DNA of 64,000 nt from Bacteroidales bacterium UBA3743. GTDB lineage: Bacteria > Bacteroidota > Bacteroidia > Bacteroidales > Paludibacteraceae. The stretch spans positions 53,380 to 117,379 of the forward strand of contig DFGT01000009.1 of assembly GCA_002371265.1 (NCBI GenBank), given 5' to 3'. The notes below the pieces were generated by a model that ran no database searches, was not told the origin of the DNA, and was given only the letters and a program-made list of their open reading frames with translations. The position numbers were made by a program, and so were the translations under genes. This document shows, one piece after another, positions 14,830 to 24,195 of this stretch. Numbering within the stretch: the stretch's first letter is position 1; every line of letters begins with the position of its first letter.

Positions 14830-16698
14830 ATGTCACAGAATTTAAATCCCGTACAACCGAAAGTGTTGCTCGACGGGGAAAATATACCTTTTGAGTCTCT
14901 GGTCTTGGAGCAGAGTATGAATTCATGCCACCGTTTCGAAGTGGTGTGTGAGTTCATGTCACAGGACGAGATGTGGCAACAGACCCCGCAGAAACTAATG
15001 AGTCGTATAGGAGCACGTGCGTTGATCACGTTCGAACACCGAGAGTCTGGCACACCGTACGAATTTTCAGGATGGGTGACTGATGTCCGTATAGACGCGT
15101 GGGAAAGCGAGCCGGACTTCTATCTGATAAACCACAGGAGCAACCGCGTCCATATCATCGGTGAGGGCGGAATCGTGAAGCTGAACGGATCACGTGGCAT
15201 GGATTCGTTTGTCGACAGCCAGCTAAAGACAATCGTGTCGCAGGTGACGCAAAATTCAGGCATCTCACTGGAGTGTGATCCGAATTTCAACGGTGTCATC
15301 CCATACGTGATGCGATATCAGGAGAGTGTGTTTGAATTTCTCAACAGACTCTCGAGCACATACAACGAGATGTTTTTCTACGACGGAAAAACTCTGGTTT
15401 TCGGACAGCCAAAGAAGTCGCCTGAGGTGGCGTTGACCTTCGACCACGACGTGTTCAGCCTCTGCACACGTGCATCAGCGGTTCCCAGCAACGTCGCGGC
15501 ATACGAGTATATCCATGAGTCCGACAGGCAGGTGAGTGTGGAGGGAACGAAAGACTCAGGAGCCGGACTTCTTTCAGACATCAAAAAACGAGCCGACCGG
15601 CTGTATGACGATCAGGAGCTGGTGGCAAGCTCGTCGCCAGTGACATCCGACACCGACCTAAAGACGTTGGCAGATAGAAAGAGCAGGACTGTCGGAGGCT
15701 CGATGCTGAGTGTGGAGGGTCAGACACGCACATGCCAGGTGGTGTTGGGAGGGATAGTGGAGATAATATTCCCAAGCAGGATGAACGTGCCTTCGTTGGG
15801 CAGATACCGTGTGGTGGAGATAGTCCATAAGGTGGACAAGTCCGGCAACTACAGCAACCATTTCGTCGGCACTCCGGCAAACAGAGAATTTATCACCCAG
15901 CGACACACAGGCAGCGTCAAGGCATATCCGGAGATGGCGGTGGTGAGCAGCAACAGCGACCCCAAGGGAATGGGACGAGTGCAGGTGCAGTTCGACTGGC
16001 AGAAAAGATCTGGCAAGTGCACCAACTGGATCCGTGTGCAGACACCTGATGCGGGAGGTAGCGGCATGACAAACCGTGGAATGGTGTTCATTCCGGAAGT
16101 GGGAGATCAGGTGATGGTCGGTTTTGAATACGGAGATCCTAACCGCCCATACGTCACTGGCAGTGTGTTCAGCGGAAGCAACGGAAAAGGTGGAGGCTCA
16201 GGCAATACCACAAAAAGCATCCTTACCAAGAGCGGTCATCAGATAGTGTTTGAGGACGACGACAACGATTGGGGAATCACCATCTCCGACAAAAACGGCA
16301 ACGTCATCAAATTTGATACGAAAGGCAAAAATATACAGGTGTCGGCAGGGGAGACCATCTCTTTGCTCGCCAACAATGTCACTATCGATGCATCGCAAAC
16401 GGTGTCGATAAACGCTGGAGAAGACATCGTCCTGAACGCAAGCAAAAGCTTGAGTTCATATTCGGATGAGAATATATCTTTTATGGCTGGCGAGGATGTC
16501 TCTGTGTCTGCAAAAAACATCACAACGATAGCATCAGAAAATTCCAAACATAATGCCGACACTCTATCTCTATTGACAGAAACCGAAATAGAGATGACTT
16601 CAAAGAAAGTCGGAATCGACAGTTCCAAGGAAAATCTCGTCCTTTCCACAGGCGGCGACGTGGAAACAAAAGCTAAAGGTAAAGTCAATTTGTTCTAA
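14830..16698 (+). CDS. vgrG: Type VI secretion system tip protein VgrG (TssI)
   Basis: VgrG trimers cap the Hcp tube and carry effectors. The 622 residues show a gp27-like base (about 1-370; YEFSGWVTDVRID, YVMRYQESVFEFLNRLSSTY) and a gp5 OB-fold (about 375-450; GRVQVQFDWQ, NWIRVQTPDAG, VMVGFEYGDPNRPYVTGSVF). A long beta-helical needle of short repeats follows (about 475-622; VTIDASQTVSINAGEDIVLNAS), ending KGKVNLF. No extra effector domain is fused to its C-terminus. It begins an operon with the putative adaptor (22-base gap), the PAAR-like effector (9-base gap) and the lipoprotein (overlap), the normal arrangement of a VgrG cargo module. Confidence 0.93.
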   Translation: MSQNLNPVQPKVLLDGENIPFESLVLEQSMNSCHRFEVVCEFMSQDEMWQQTPQKLMSRIGARALITFEHRESGTPYEFSGWVTDVRIDAWESEPDFYLINHRSNRVHIIGEGGIVKLNGSRGMDSFVDSQLKTIVSQVTQNSGISLECDPNFNGVIPYVMRYQESVFEFLNRLSSTYNEMFFYDGKTLVFGQPKKSPEVALTFDHDVFSLCTRASAVPSNVAAYEYIHESDRQVSVEGTKDSGAGLLSDIKKRADRLYDDQELVASSSPVTSDTDLKTLADRKSRTVGGSMLSVEGQTRTCQVVLGGIVEIIFPSRMNVPSLGRYRVVEIVHKVDKSGNYSNHFVGTPANREFITQRHTGSVKAYPEMAVVSSNSDPKGMGRVQVQFDWQKRSGKCTNWIRVQTPDAGGSGMTNRGMVFIPEVGDQVMVGFEYGDPNRPYVTGSVFSGSNGKGGGSGNTTKSILTKSGHQIVFEDDDNDWGITISDKNGNVIKFDTKGKNIQVSAGETISLLANNVTIDASQTVSINAGEDIVLNASKSLSSYSDENISFMAGEDVSVSAKNITTIASENSKHNADTLSLLTETEIEMTSKKVGIDSSKENLVLSTGGDVETKAKGKVNLF

Positions 16699-16720
16699 TT
16701 GTTTCTAAAGCGGATACGAC

Positions 16721-17563
16721 ATGAAAATAGAGTTGAAAACAGATACATCGGCAAAGGAATATTCCGTGGAGAAACGCATCGAACTCATGGATGCGCAACA
16801 CGAGGAGACCCAAGTCGTAGTATATACGGAAGATTTGACCATCACCGTCGACAATACCCAGCCGCAGGAGATAATAGCCAAAGTGGAGAGATGCGACGTG
16901 AAGAAGGATGGAAAAGCGTTTCCACAAAACCCCATCGACCATTATTTCATCAAATCAGGTGAAGCATTAAACAAACTTGATTTGCGACTATCAGCGGATG
17001 GCAGAATTATAAAAGTGGTGAACAGAGATGAGATTCTAAAGAATTGGGAATACACAAAAATATATCTTGACAACTATTTTGTCAGCGAAGACGGACACGT
17101 GGAGTCGACGATAAAAGGGTGGACAAAACAGATTGACTCCGTAATAAAAGATGAAGAGGAGTATATGCATTCCGTCGAAAACGATTTGCTATACAACCGC
17201 TTCTTCTATGGCTATTGGCTCGATTACGGAGATGATAACCAACTAGTTAGAAATCAAATCTTTCCTGCCATTTTTGGGAATGCGAGAACCGTGTTGACCG
17301 AAGTTTTGACTGTATCGGAGACAGAAGGCAAAAGAAAAATTGATATAGTCGGAAGTCTGAACAGAGAAGCCTCAGACATGACTGCGATCGCAGAGACATT
17401 GTGCATGGACGAGACACAGACCGATGGTTTGACCATTAATCTGAAAGGGGTATGTCTGACCGACGACTCCGGACTCATAGAAAAGATAGATTTGAAAGCT
17501 ACAGTAGAATTAGCAGAAAGTGACTTTAAAAGAATTTATTGTTTGATTGTAAACAGGAAATAA
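16721..17563 (+). CDS. T6SS-linked protein of unknown family, possible effector adaptor
   Basis: This 280-residue protein has no signal peptide or membrane segment, so it is cytoplasmic or loaded on the T6SS. Visible parts are a charged N-terminal half with predicted strands (VVVYTEDLTITVDN), a Trp/Tyr-rich middle (NWEYTKIYLDNYF, NRFFYGYWLDYG) and a C-terminal half with LTEVLTVSE and LTINLKGVCL. I recognise no family. Its place exactly between vgrG and the PAAR-like effector gene is where adaptor or chaperone genes that load effectors onto VgrG usually lie. That role is an inference from position only; a structural tip protein is the alternative. Confidence 0.7.
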   Translation: MKIELKTDTSAKEYSVEKRIELMDAQHEETQVVVYTEDLTITVDNTQPQEIIAKVERCDVKKDGKAFPQNPIDHYFIKSGEALNKLDLRLSADGRIIKVVNRDEILKNWEYTKIYLDNYFVSEDGHVESTIKGWTKQIDSVIKDEEEYMHSVENDLLYNRFFYGYWLDYGDDNQLVRNQIFPAIFGNARTVLTEVLTVSETEGKRKIDIVGSLNREASDMTAIAETLCMDETQTDGLTINLKGVCLTDDSGLIEKIDLKATVELAESDFKRIYCLIVNRK

Positions 17564-17572
17564 CAGACAGGT

Positions 17573-20500
17573 ATGGCAACGGGTGTAAAAGAAGGACAGC
17601 AGTATGTGGTGGACGGTGCAATCTTCAAATGTCAGTATGGAAGCGCACCATGTCAGATAAGGGCGATTTCAAACCAAAAGGTAACAGCTCAGAACAAACC
17701 AATTGTGACGGACAAAGACGTCACTTTCATGATTCCGACCGCTCCTTTTGTAACATGCTCACAAAACACGCAAGTTCCTACATGTGCTTATGCAAATGGA
17801 ATATGGGAAACCAAAACGACAGTGCAGCATGGCGACCAAAATGCCATCGTAGAAAAGAGCGTTATGAAATGTCCTGTTTATCAGGGAGAGATAAAATGTA
17901 TATATCCAGGACAAGTACAATCCGTATCCGTGCCAGAGTTAGCTGAATTCAAGATAGAGACACTCAGCAATTTCCCTTTGGCATTGGTTGTGACTTCACC
18001 TGCCAAAAATCAGGAAGAGAAAGAAAAAAAGGCTTCCAGTGTTCTTTCCGTTTCTGCATCTAAATATAAAGTCCGTTCTGATGAGGTGATAACCTTACAT
18101 GCTCTCGACAAAGGGAAAAAAGAATTGAAGCCCACCGACATCGTAAACTGGGCCGTCACGACAAGGGAAAAAACTGAAGAAACAGTAAAAGGCAAAACAA
18201 TCAGCAAGGAATGTATAGACAAGCTGACGCTCATCAAAAAAGTTTGCACTCCGTTCAATATAAGTTTCCATGAGCCAGGCATTTATTATATTGAGGGAGG
18301 GTCTGATAATATGGCGAACAAATACAGTGTACTCAAAACAGGTCAACAGCTGATTGGCGATAAATATCCTCCGTTTGATGTGAATTGCAAAGCTGTCGTG
18401 GAAGTGCTTTGTGGTAACAGCATCACCGGCATCAAAAAAGTCGGGGATAAAAAAGCTATTTCCGACACTGTAACTGTATATGTCAAGCAAGGAGGTTCAG
18501 CCGTATTCACACCTGAATTCAAGTTGGATTACAATCCTGATTTTGAACAGCTTAAATGTTCGGTCACAAAGCAGAACGGAGAAGGTGTCGTAGATGGCGA
18601 CTATAAGTTCGACGAGGGCGGACACAGTCTGACACTAACCCCGTCGAGCGCGGAAGTGGATTATAGAATCACATTTTCTTTATACAAAAAGACAGATGAA
18701 ATTGTCGAAGAGATTCCGATGAGTGAAAAGAGCATTCTCGTCCATTCATATAATGAGGCTGTGCTTTACGCATATATACCTGGAGCGACCAAAGGTTCAG
18801 CAAACGGGAACACCACATTAAGAAGACCGGGAGACACTTTGATTTTCACTGTCAAACAAAAGGACGGCAAAGCGGAAAACCTTGACAAAATCGTATGGAA
18901 CGTAAAAAAGAATGGCAAACTTTTTGAGAAGGACATTAAAGGCGAGATGATCCTGTACAAATTCAAGGAGGAAGGAGTATACACAATTGAAGCCGACCTG
19001 AAAGATACGTTGCTCTCCAACGGAGGAGTGAAAGAGAATATCCTTACAGATTTTGATGAAGAGTCGGCGAATCCCGAAAACAAAAACGTGGTCGTATTAG
19101 ATGAATTGAATAAAAGTTTGGTGAATGAAGAAGGAAAGGGAGACTCTGGCAAATCCGTAAATGGAGAGAACCATAAAGAAAGGGTCATAACCCACAAATT
19201 GAAAATTTCACGCAATGAAGTCACAGGAGTAAGATTAGGAGCCACCAACGGCAAAAGATACGTGGGTGTGCGATACACAATAGATCCATCCTTTCTCTTT
19301 GGTGACGCAACATACAGGGATGAGAGAAACAACGTCGTATATACATGTGAAGGGGCGGATGCTGACTGCCTGAAACGAGGCATATTCCTTGCCACCAAGC
19401 CAGGCGATTATATCGTCAAAGCCACTCTTAACGGCAAAGAATGTAAATCGCAGCCATTCACAATTCAGGATGTCACATTCTCGAAATGGGAGTTTTGCGA
19501 TTCGGAGAAAAAGAAAATCAGCTATATAGGCAGGAATATGAAGTTCGGCATCAACGCCTCTGTGCCAGCTTGGGCACAAAATAGCAGTGATGAGAAGAAA
19601 CAGAACAAGGAAATCACAGTATCAATATTTTGTAAAGATAAAGCGATTCAGTCGTTCAAGACAAAACTCGATGAGGCAGGAAGTTTCCATATCGACAATA
19701 TAGATGTTGAAAAAGATATCGTTGCAAACGCAAAAAATGCCGTCTCCTTTGATGGAATTCAGGATTTAATAATTAATTTTGTGGTGAATGATAGTCCATC
19801 GAAGATTGTGAAAGGTTTGTCTATAAGTAAAGTCGGTCATGGTTTGTTTTCAACGAAAGCGAACCTAACGGTAAAGACCAAGCCGTTTATTGACGGATAT
19901 TTCGCGGATAAGAATGGGAAAAAATTAGTCAAGATTGTGAATTATGTTGACGGAAGCAGCAACAATAAAGTGACTGCCAGGCTTAATGTGTTGAATTATA
20001 GCAAGGAAAATCTTAAAGATCTAATGTTCTGCCTATACGAAAACAAGTGGGGAATAGATCCAATTGTTTTCAAGAGTGAAGACTTTAATTTGAATGAGTC
20101 AGGAGTTGTAGAAATATCCATTCCTTTGAATGAAGGGAATATAAAGGAAAAAGATCACGGAGATTCAAAACTTCCACGTCTGTTCTATTTTAAGGTGTTT
20201 GAAAGAAAAATAAGTTATAGTTTGATTGACGGTCGTTCGACATCAACTTGGCAGAAGGTTTGTGCATATCCAAAATCTCCTGGCGATCTGTACAACTACA
20301 ATGTGCAAGCAGAGATGTCTACGGTTCAGGACGAAGCGTTGAAAGATTTGTCGGAAAATGTTGCTGGCAAAGACTACAATTCTGACAAACTTAATACTGT
20401 CCGCAGCTATTATTACCAATTAAAGATCTCCAAACAATCGGAAGAAAGCAAGAAGTATGTCAACTCATACAACTCTTTGGCTCCTGTTGTAGTGGGAGAA

Positions 20501-22264
20501 GATTGGGAGAAGGAGGAGAAGAAGGAGGAGAAAGGATGCAAGTGTCCGAGATGTAATGAAGAGGCGAAAGAATTGGAGAAAAGATTGAAAAAGATGTTTG
20601 TTAATGCTAGTTCAGACGCGATCAAGACAGTCGCAGAAACATATTGCAAGTACCAGCGTAGATTCGGCATGGATTCGTGTTGGATCAAGGCTCATTTTTT
20701 CGCACAGGTATATGTGGAGAGCTCTTCTTTGACAGGCAAAACAGAAAATCTAAATTATAGTGCCAAAAATCTTTTTATAGGAAACCCTAATTTGTCATAT
20801 TTTAAAGGAATTTGGGATAGATGTAAAAAATATGGTAGGATTTCACAAAAGAAGAAAGATGGCATATATGATGATTTGCCAGCAGATAAACAAAAAGATT
20901 TCCATGAACAAGAAGCGAATCAAAGAGAAATAGCCAATCATGCTTATGGGGACAAAAATGGCAACAAAGAAGACAACGACGGTTGGAACTATAGAGGTAG
21001 AGGTCTGATCCAGTTGACTTTTAAAAATACATATAGAGATGTTGGCAAGATAATGAAAGTGTTTGGCATGGACAAAGAAGGTTTTGAGTGCGATTTGGTA
21101 AACAACAGAGATTTAGTCGCTTCCAATTTGGAATTGGCAGTTGTTGCATCTATGGCTTATTTCCACTATAAGAATTGCAATATGCATAGTCTTTGCAATG
21201 GCAACATGAATGTCAACGAAATAAGCAAACAAGTCGGACAGAACGATTGGGCCGCAAGAAAACTAGCCTTCGACGGCATCAAAAAAGATAAAAACGGAAA
21301 TGAGACGAAAGATGACAGATGTACCGAAAAGATATTTGAATTAGACAAATGTGATTGGGATAAGATTGACTGTCCTGATGATGTTCCTTCCTACCATACT
21401 TTCTTTGGTGGCCGTGTGGAAAAACATATCCCTAAGGGATGTGATGAGAAAACAGCAACTCACTATATCTTCTATTACCATAAAGAAGATGGAACATGTG
21501 TGGAGATTTGCAGAAGAACAATCGTGAAAAATGATGGGCTGTATAAAATGAATTGTGTACAAAAGAAAAATGCAATAGTTCCTGATGAGAAGACAATCAA
21601 AAAAGACAATATTAGAACATGGGAATACTCAAGTCTATTTAAGGATGGAAAGATACCTGAGAATGTTGACGGAAGAGTTATTTACTTCATGCCAAACGGA
21701 GATCGAATTGTCAAAGGTAAGCCATCAGTGGGTAATTACAGGTATGCCAAATGTGGAGATGCGATAGAATTGGTCAGAATAGACGAAGGATGTACAGGAG
21801 GACTTTTCCAATTCAACAAAGAGGGTGTGAAGCTATATTATCAGATAGATACCAACCAAACCGTTCGTTTCTATAGTGATCCGAACACATTTGCAATTCT
21901 GATTGGTATATTGGCAGAGGTGGGTGCTAATGATGATTACGATATCAAATTCAAAGGCACAGGAAATGCTGAGATTCATGCTACTGGTTATCCAAGTCAG
22001 ACTCATGTGAATGGCATGTCCTTGGATTTTTGCTATAGTGAAGATGAGGACGATTCCGACAAAGTTAGATTAGCCAAAGATATTGCATTGTTGAAAGCTG
22101 GAATTAAGTTCAAATGTAAGACAAGGTATACTGGAACACGGAATAACAGAAAAGGAGGTCGTGAAGCATTCTCATCGCAAGCCAGGGACGACCATAATAA
22201 TCATATCCATTTGGGACCATTCGACCAAGAGTACAACAAACCAACGATAATAAATGAGAAATAA
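17573..22264 (+). CDS. T6SS effector: PAAR-like (DUF4280) N-terminus, GH19-type lysozyme and LAS-type zinc peptidase domains
   Basis: The product has 1563 residues. Residues 1 to about 120 are a DUF4280/PAAR-like cap (DGAIFKCQYGSAPC, VMKCPVYQGEIKC) that would sharpen the VgrG tip. Residues about 150-980 are repeated beta-sandwich/Ig-like modules (PGIYYIEGG, EGVYTIEADL). After a CKCPRC motif near 988, residues about 1010-1240 show the GH19 chitinase/lysozyme pattern: VESSSLTG with candidate catalytic E1049, ENLNYSAKNLF at 1058, and GWNYRGRGLIQLT at 1137-1149. The last about 120 residues carry H1478-x6-D1485 (SQTHVNGMSLDF) and H1544-I-H1546 (HNNHIHLG), the zinc signature of LAS peptidases (VanY/MepA-like), which cut peptide cross-links or stems. 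Glycan and peptide cleavage in one toxin is inferred. The next gene overlaps it by 11 bases and encodes a lipoprotein, as expected for periplasmic immunity. Confidence 0.85.
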   Translation: MATGVKEGQQYVVDGAIFKCQYGSAPCQIRAISNQKVTAQNKPIVTDKDVTFMIPTAPFVTCSQNTQVPTCAYANGIWETKTTVQHGDQNAIVEKSVMKCPVYQGEIKCIYPGQVQSVSVPELAEFKIETLSNFPLALVVTSPAKNQEEKEKKASSVLSVSASKYKVRSDEVITLHALDKGKKELKPTDIVNWAVTTREKTEETVKGKTISKECIDKLTLIKKVCTPFNISFHEPGIYYIEGGSDNMANKYSVLKTGQQLIGDKYPPFDVNCKAVVEVLCGNSITGIKKVGDKKAISDTVTVYVKQGGSAVFTPEFKLDYNPDFEQLKCSVTKQNGEGVVDGDYKFDEGGHSLTLTPSSAEVDYRITFSLYKKTDEIVEEIPMSEKSILVHSYNEAVLYAYIPGATKGSANGNTTLRRPGDTLIFTVKQKDGKAENLDKIVWNVKKNGKLFEKDIKGEMILYKFKEEGVYTIEADLKDTLLSNGGVKENILTDFDEESANPENKNVVVLDELNKSLVNEEGKGDSGKSVNGENHKERVITHKLKISRNEVTGVRLGATNGKRYVGVRYTIDPSFLFGDATYRDERNNVVYTCEGADADCLKRGIFLATKPGDYIVKATLNGKECKSQPFTIQDVTFSKWEFCDSEKKKISYIGRNMKFGINASVPAWAQNSSDEKKQNKEITVSIFCKDKAIQSFKTKLDEAGSFHIDNIDVEKDIVANAKNAVSFDGIQDLIINFVVNDSPSKIVKGLSISKVGHGLFSTKANLTVKTKPFIDGYFADKNGKKLVKIVNYVDGSSNNKVTARLNVLNYSKENLKDLMFCLYENKWGIDPIVFKSEDFNLNESGVVEISIPLNEGNIKEKDHGDSKLPRLFYFKVFERKISYSLIDGRSTSTWQKVCAYPKSPGDLYNYNVQAEMSTVQDEALKDLSENVAGKDYNSDKLNTVRSYYYQLKISKQSEESKKYVNSYNSLAPVVVGEDWEKEEKKEEKGCKCPRCNEEAKELEKRLKKMFVNASSDAIKTVAETYCKYQRRFGMDSCWIKAHFFAQVYVESSSLTGKTENLNYSAKNLFIGNPNLSYFKGIWDRCKKYGRISQKKKDGIYDDLPADKQKDFHEQEANQREIANHAYGDKNGNKEDNDGWNYRGRGLIQLTFKNTYRDVGKIMKVFGMDKEGFECDLVNNRDLVASNLELAVVASMAYFHYKNCNMHSLCNGNMNVNEISKQVGQNDWAARKLAFDGIKKDKNGNETKDDRCTEKIFELDKCDWDKIDCPDDVPSYHTFFGGRVEKHIPKGCDEKTATHYIFYYHKEDGTCVEICRRTIVKNDGLYKMNCVQKKNAIVPDEKTIKKDNIRTWEYSSLFKDGKIPENVDGRVIYFMPNGDRIVKGKPSVGNYRYAKCGDAIELVRIDEGCTGGLFQFNKEGVKLYYQIDTNQTVRFYSDPNTFAILIGILAEVGANDDYDIKFKGTGNAEIHATGYPSQTHVNGMSLDFCYSEDEDDSDKVRLAKDIALLKAGIKFKCKTRYTGTRNNRKGGREAFSSQARDDHNNHIHLGPFDQEYNKPTIINEK

Positions 22265-23735
22265 GATGAAAAAAAATTTTGTTTTATATGCAATCTTTCT
22301 GCTAATCGGTTCTGGTTGTGCAGAGAAAAGCCAAAATCCATACAACAATCAAAATGACTCTCTTTGTCTCGCAAAAAAAGACGTGGTAGAGTCTGCTGAC
22401 GACTCAGAAACAAATGATAATAACGAAAAAGAAAAAGATATGATAGATATTTCGGATTTATTCTCAAGTGAGGAACTTGAGAAAATTAGATATAATTATA
22501 TAAGTCAATTGCGTTTTGAATTCAAGTCTTTTAGTATAGGATACGAATTGGCTCCACTATCAGAAGCAAAAGACAAAGACTTTATTAATCATGAGATTTC
22601 CGACGAAGAAAAATCAGAGAATATGGATGTAATCTACCGCATTTTATTGAAAAATCATCCTATCTTCAAACCTGTTTCCAAAGAATTGTTTGAAGAAAAG
22701 ATGAAAAAGGTGTTTGATATAGACATTAACGACAGAACGATGCGCGGAACATCATTTTTCACAAACCATTCTATGGATAATAAATTTGCTTATAGTACGT
22801 ATATTGACCTTAAAAATCATATCGTGACATTTGGAAATCTGCCACTAATGTTTAAAAAAGAAATGGATTGGGATGGATTTTATAAGAAACTGGAAAATTT
22901 AGACCAAGAATCTATAGAATATTATGACACCGAAGTAAGTCTTTATAAGGAGTATCTGAATGAGGCTTCCCAGAAAAAATACACCATTTACTGTTCCAAA
23001 CAAAAGATGGAGTATCTTTTCCACATCAACAACTACGTCTTCCATGACAGCAAAGCAAGTCTTTCTTGGCTGTTAAATAATACACCAGAATGTATAGATA
23101 CCCCTTTCCTTAATATTCTGTTTGAGTTTTTTAATTACGATAAAGAGCCGAGGATAAACAGGAATAATTTCCGTTTCGACATAAGTACAGGTTTTCCGTT
23201 AAAATCTACAGCTTACAAAAGTCTTTTTGGAGAGGTGGAAAGTTGTTCTCAGAGTCAGTATTATAACTATTTCAAGTTCAAAGTTCGCACAGGAATGATG
23301 CAATATGTAGTAGATAATTGCTATGATGAGACAGATTTGGATACCTTCGGAATAAGAAAAGACAAACTTATATGCATCATGGAGGACTGTTTCGACTATC
23401 TCTTTGAATATGTTCTGCAAGGAGACAAATACAAAGAATCAAATGGGAAATATTATGAAAATTCTTATGGAACTTATGAATCATATGGATATCACTATTA
23501 CCAAGTATGCGCATACTTAGCATATTATCTCACAAAAGCACACGAGAAATTTGTTTCATACGGCCATGGCGATCCCCGTTGCTGGCATAATGCGTTGGTC
23601 AACAACTTGCGTGAGGATCTGAAAAACAACGATGCCCGTTTTGAAAATTACGTGAAGGAAAACAACTATTTCTATCTCGAAGGTTTCGAACAAATCATGA
23701 GGGACGCCCATAATCAAGCAATGGTTGAGCCATGA
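22254..23735 (+). CDS. Lipoprotein, candidate immunity protein for the T6SS peptidoglycan effector
   Basis: This 493-residue lipoprotein has a signal LLIGSGCAEKS with the lipidated Cys at residue 22, or 18 if translation starts at the second ATG (22266). A linker rich in Asp, Glu and Asn (about 35-62) follows, then a long Tyr/Phe/Lys-rich, mostly helical domain without recognised motifs (for example ESYGYHYYQVCAYLAYYLTKA near 400). The start overlaps the effector gene by 11 bases, so the two are translationally linked. The product would face the periplasm, where the effector's lysozyme and peptidase domains act. Immunity is inferred from position and localisation; the protein is large for an immunity protein and may have another role. 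Confidence 0.75.
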   Translation: MRNKMKKNFVLYAIFLLIGSGCAEKSQNPYNNQNDSLCLAKKDVVESADDSETNDNNEKEKDMIDISDLFSSEELEKIRYNYISQLRFEFKSFSIGYELAPLSEAKDKDFINHEISDEEKSENMDVIYRILLKNHPIFKPVSKELFEEKMKKVFDIDINDRTMRGTSFFTNHSMDNKFAYSTYIDLKNHIVTFGNLPLMFKKEMDWDGFYKKLENLDQESIEYYDTEVSLYKEYLNEASQKKYTIYCSKQKMEYLFHINNYVFHDSKASLSWLLNNTPECIDTPFLNILFEFFNYDKEPRINRNNFRFDISTGFPLKSTAYKSLFGEVESCSQSQYYNYFKFKVRTGMMQYVVDNCYDETDLDTFGIRKDKLICIMEDCFDYLFEYVLQGDKYKESNGKYYENSYGTYESYGYHYYQVCAYLAYYLTKAHEKFVSYGHGDPRCWHNALVNNLREDLKNNDARFENYVKENNYFYLEGFEQIMRDAHNQAMVEP

Positions 23736-24001
23736 AAATAAAGCGGGTTGTATGTTTGGGTCGTCACATAGATATTGATTTTGAGAATCAAGTGTTGCAA
23801 GTGAATGAATAATGGGGATTTAAGGGGCATGTTTTATTAACATTGCCTCTAATCTCTATTCTCTTTTGCAAGTTCCAATGATGGGTGTTGCAATGTTCTG
23901 TCAACTTCGTTACGCAATGGTTTGATGATATCACAAAATGGATTTCTCACTTTTTTTCATATAATTGCTTTGTTAATAGGGAAATTATTTTGCAGAAAAT
24001 A

Positions 24002-24019
24002 TACTTTTGCGTAATTTTG
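24002..24019 (+). promoter_or_regulatory. Two overlapping-phase -7 boxes before the TraN-like operon
   Basis: TACTTTTG (24002-24009) and TAATTTTG (24012-24019) are 10 bases apart and point towards the ATG at 24196, giving a leader of about 170 bases with an AACCGGTT palindrome near 24035. The rest of the gap 23736-24195 shows no gene and no obvious terminator. Confidence 0.5.
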
Positions 24020-24195
24020 CACCCCGTAACCTTAACCGGTTATAGTAAAAGTTTGAAAAAGAAGTTATCAGAAGGTCCTTAGAGTTGTTGATGCGGTTTG
24101 TTTTAGAAAATGCGATTTTTTGATCACATAACAATTTTATTTTTCAACTTAGTAACTGATTGGAAATTGTATCATAATAATTTGTCAAATTAAGA

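Noticed and set aside
23885..24082. 65-codon frame before the TraN-like gene
   Set aside because: It runs through two TAnnTTTG promoter boxes, so it cannot be a transcribed gene from those promoters; composition is like non-coding DNA.
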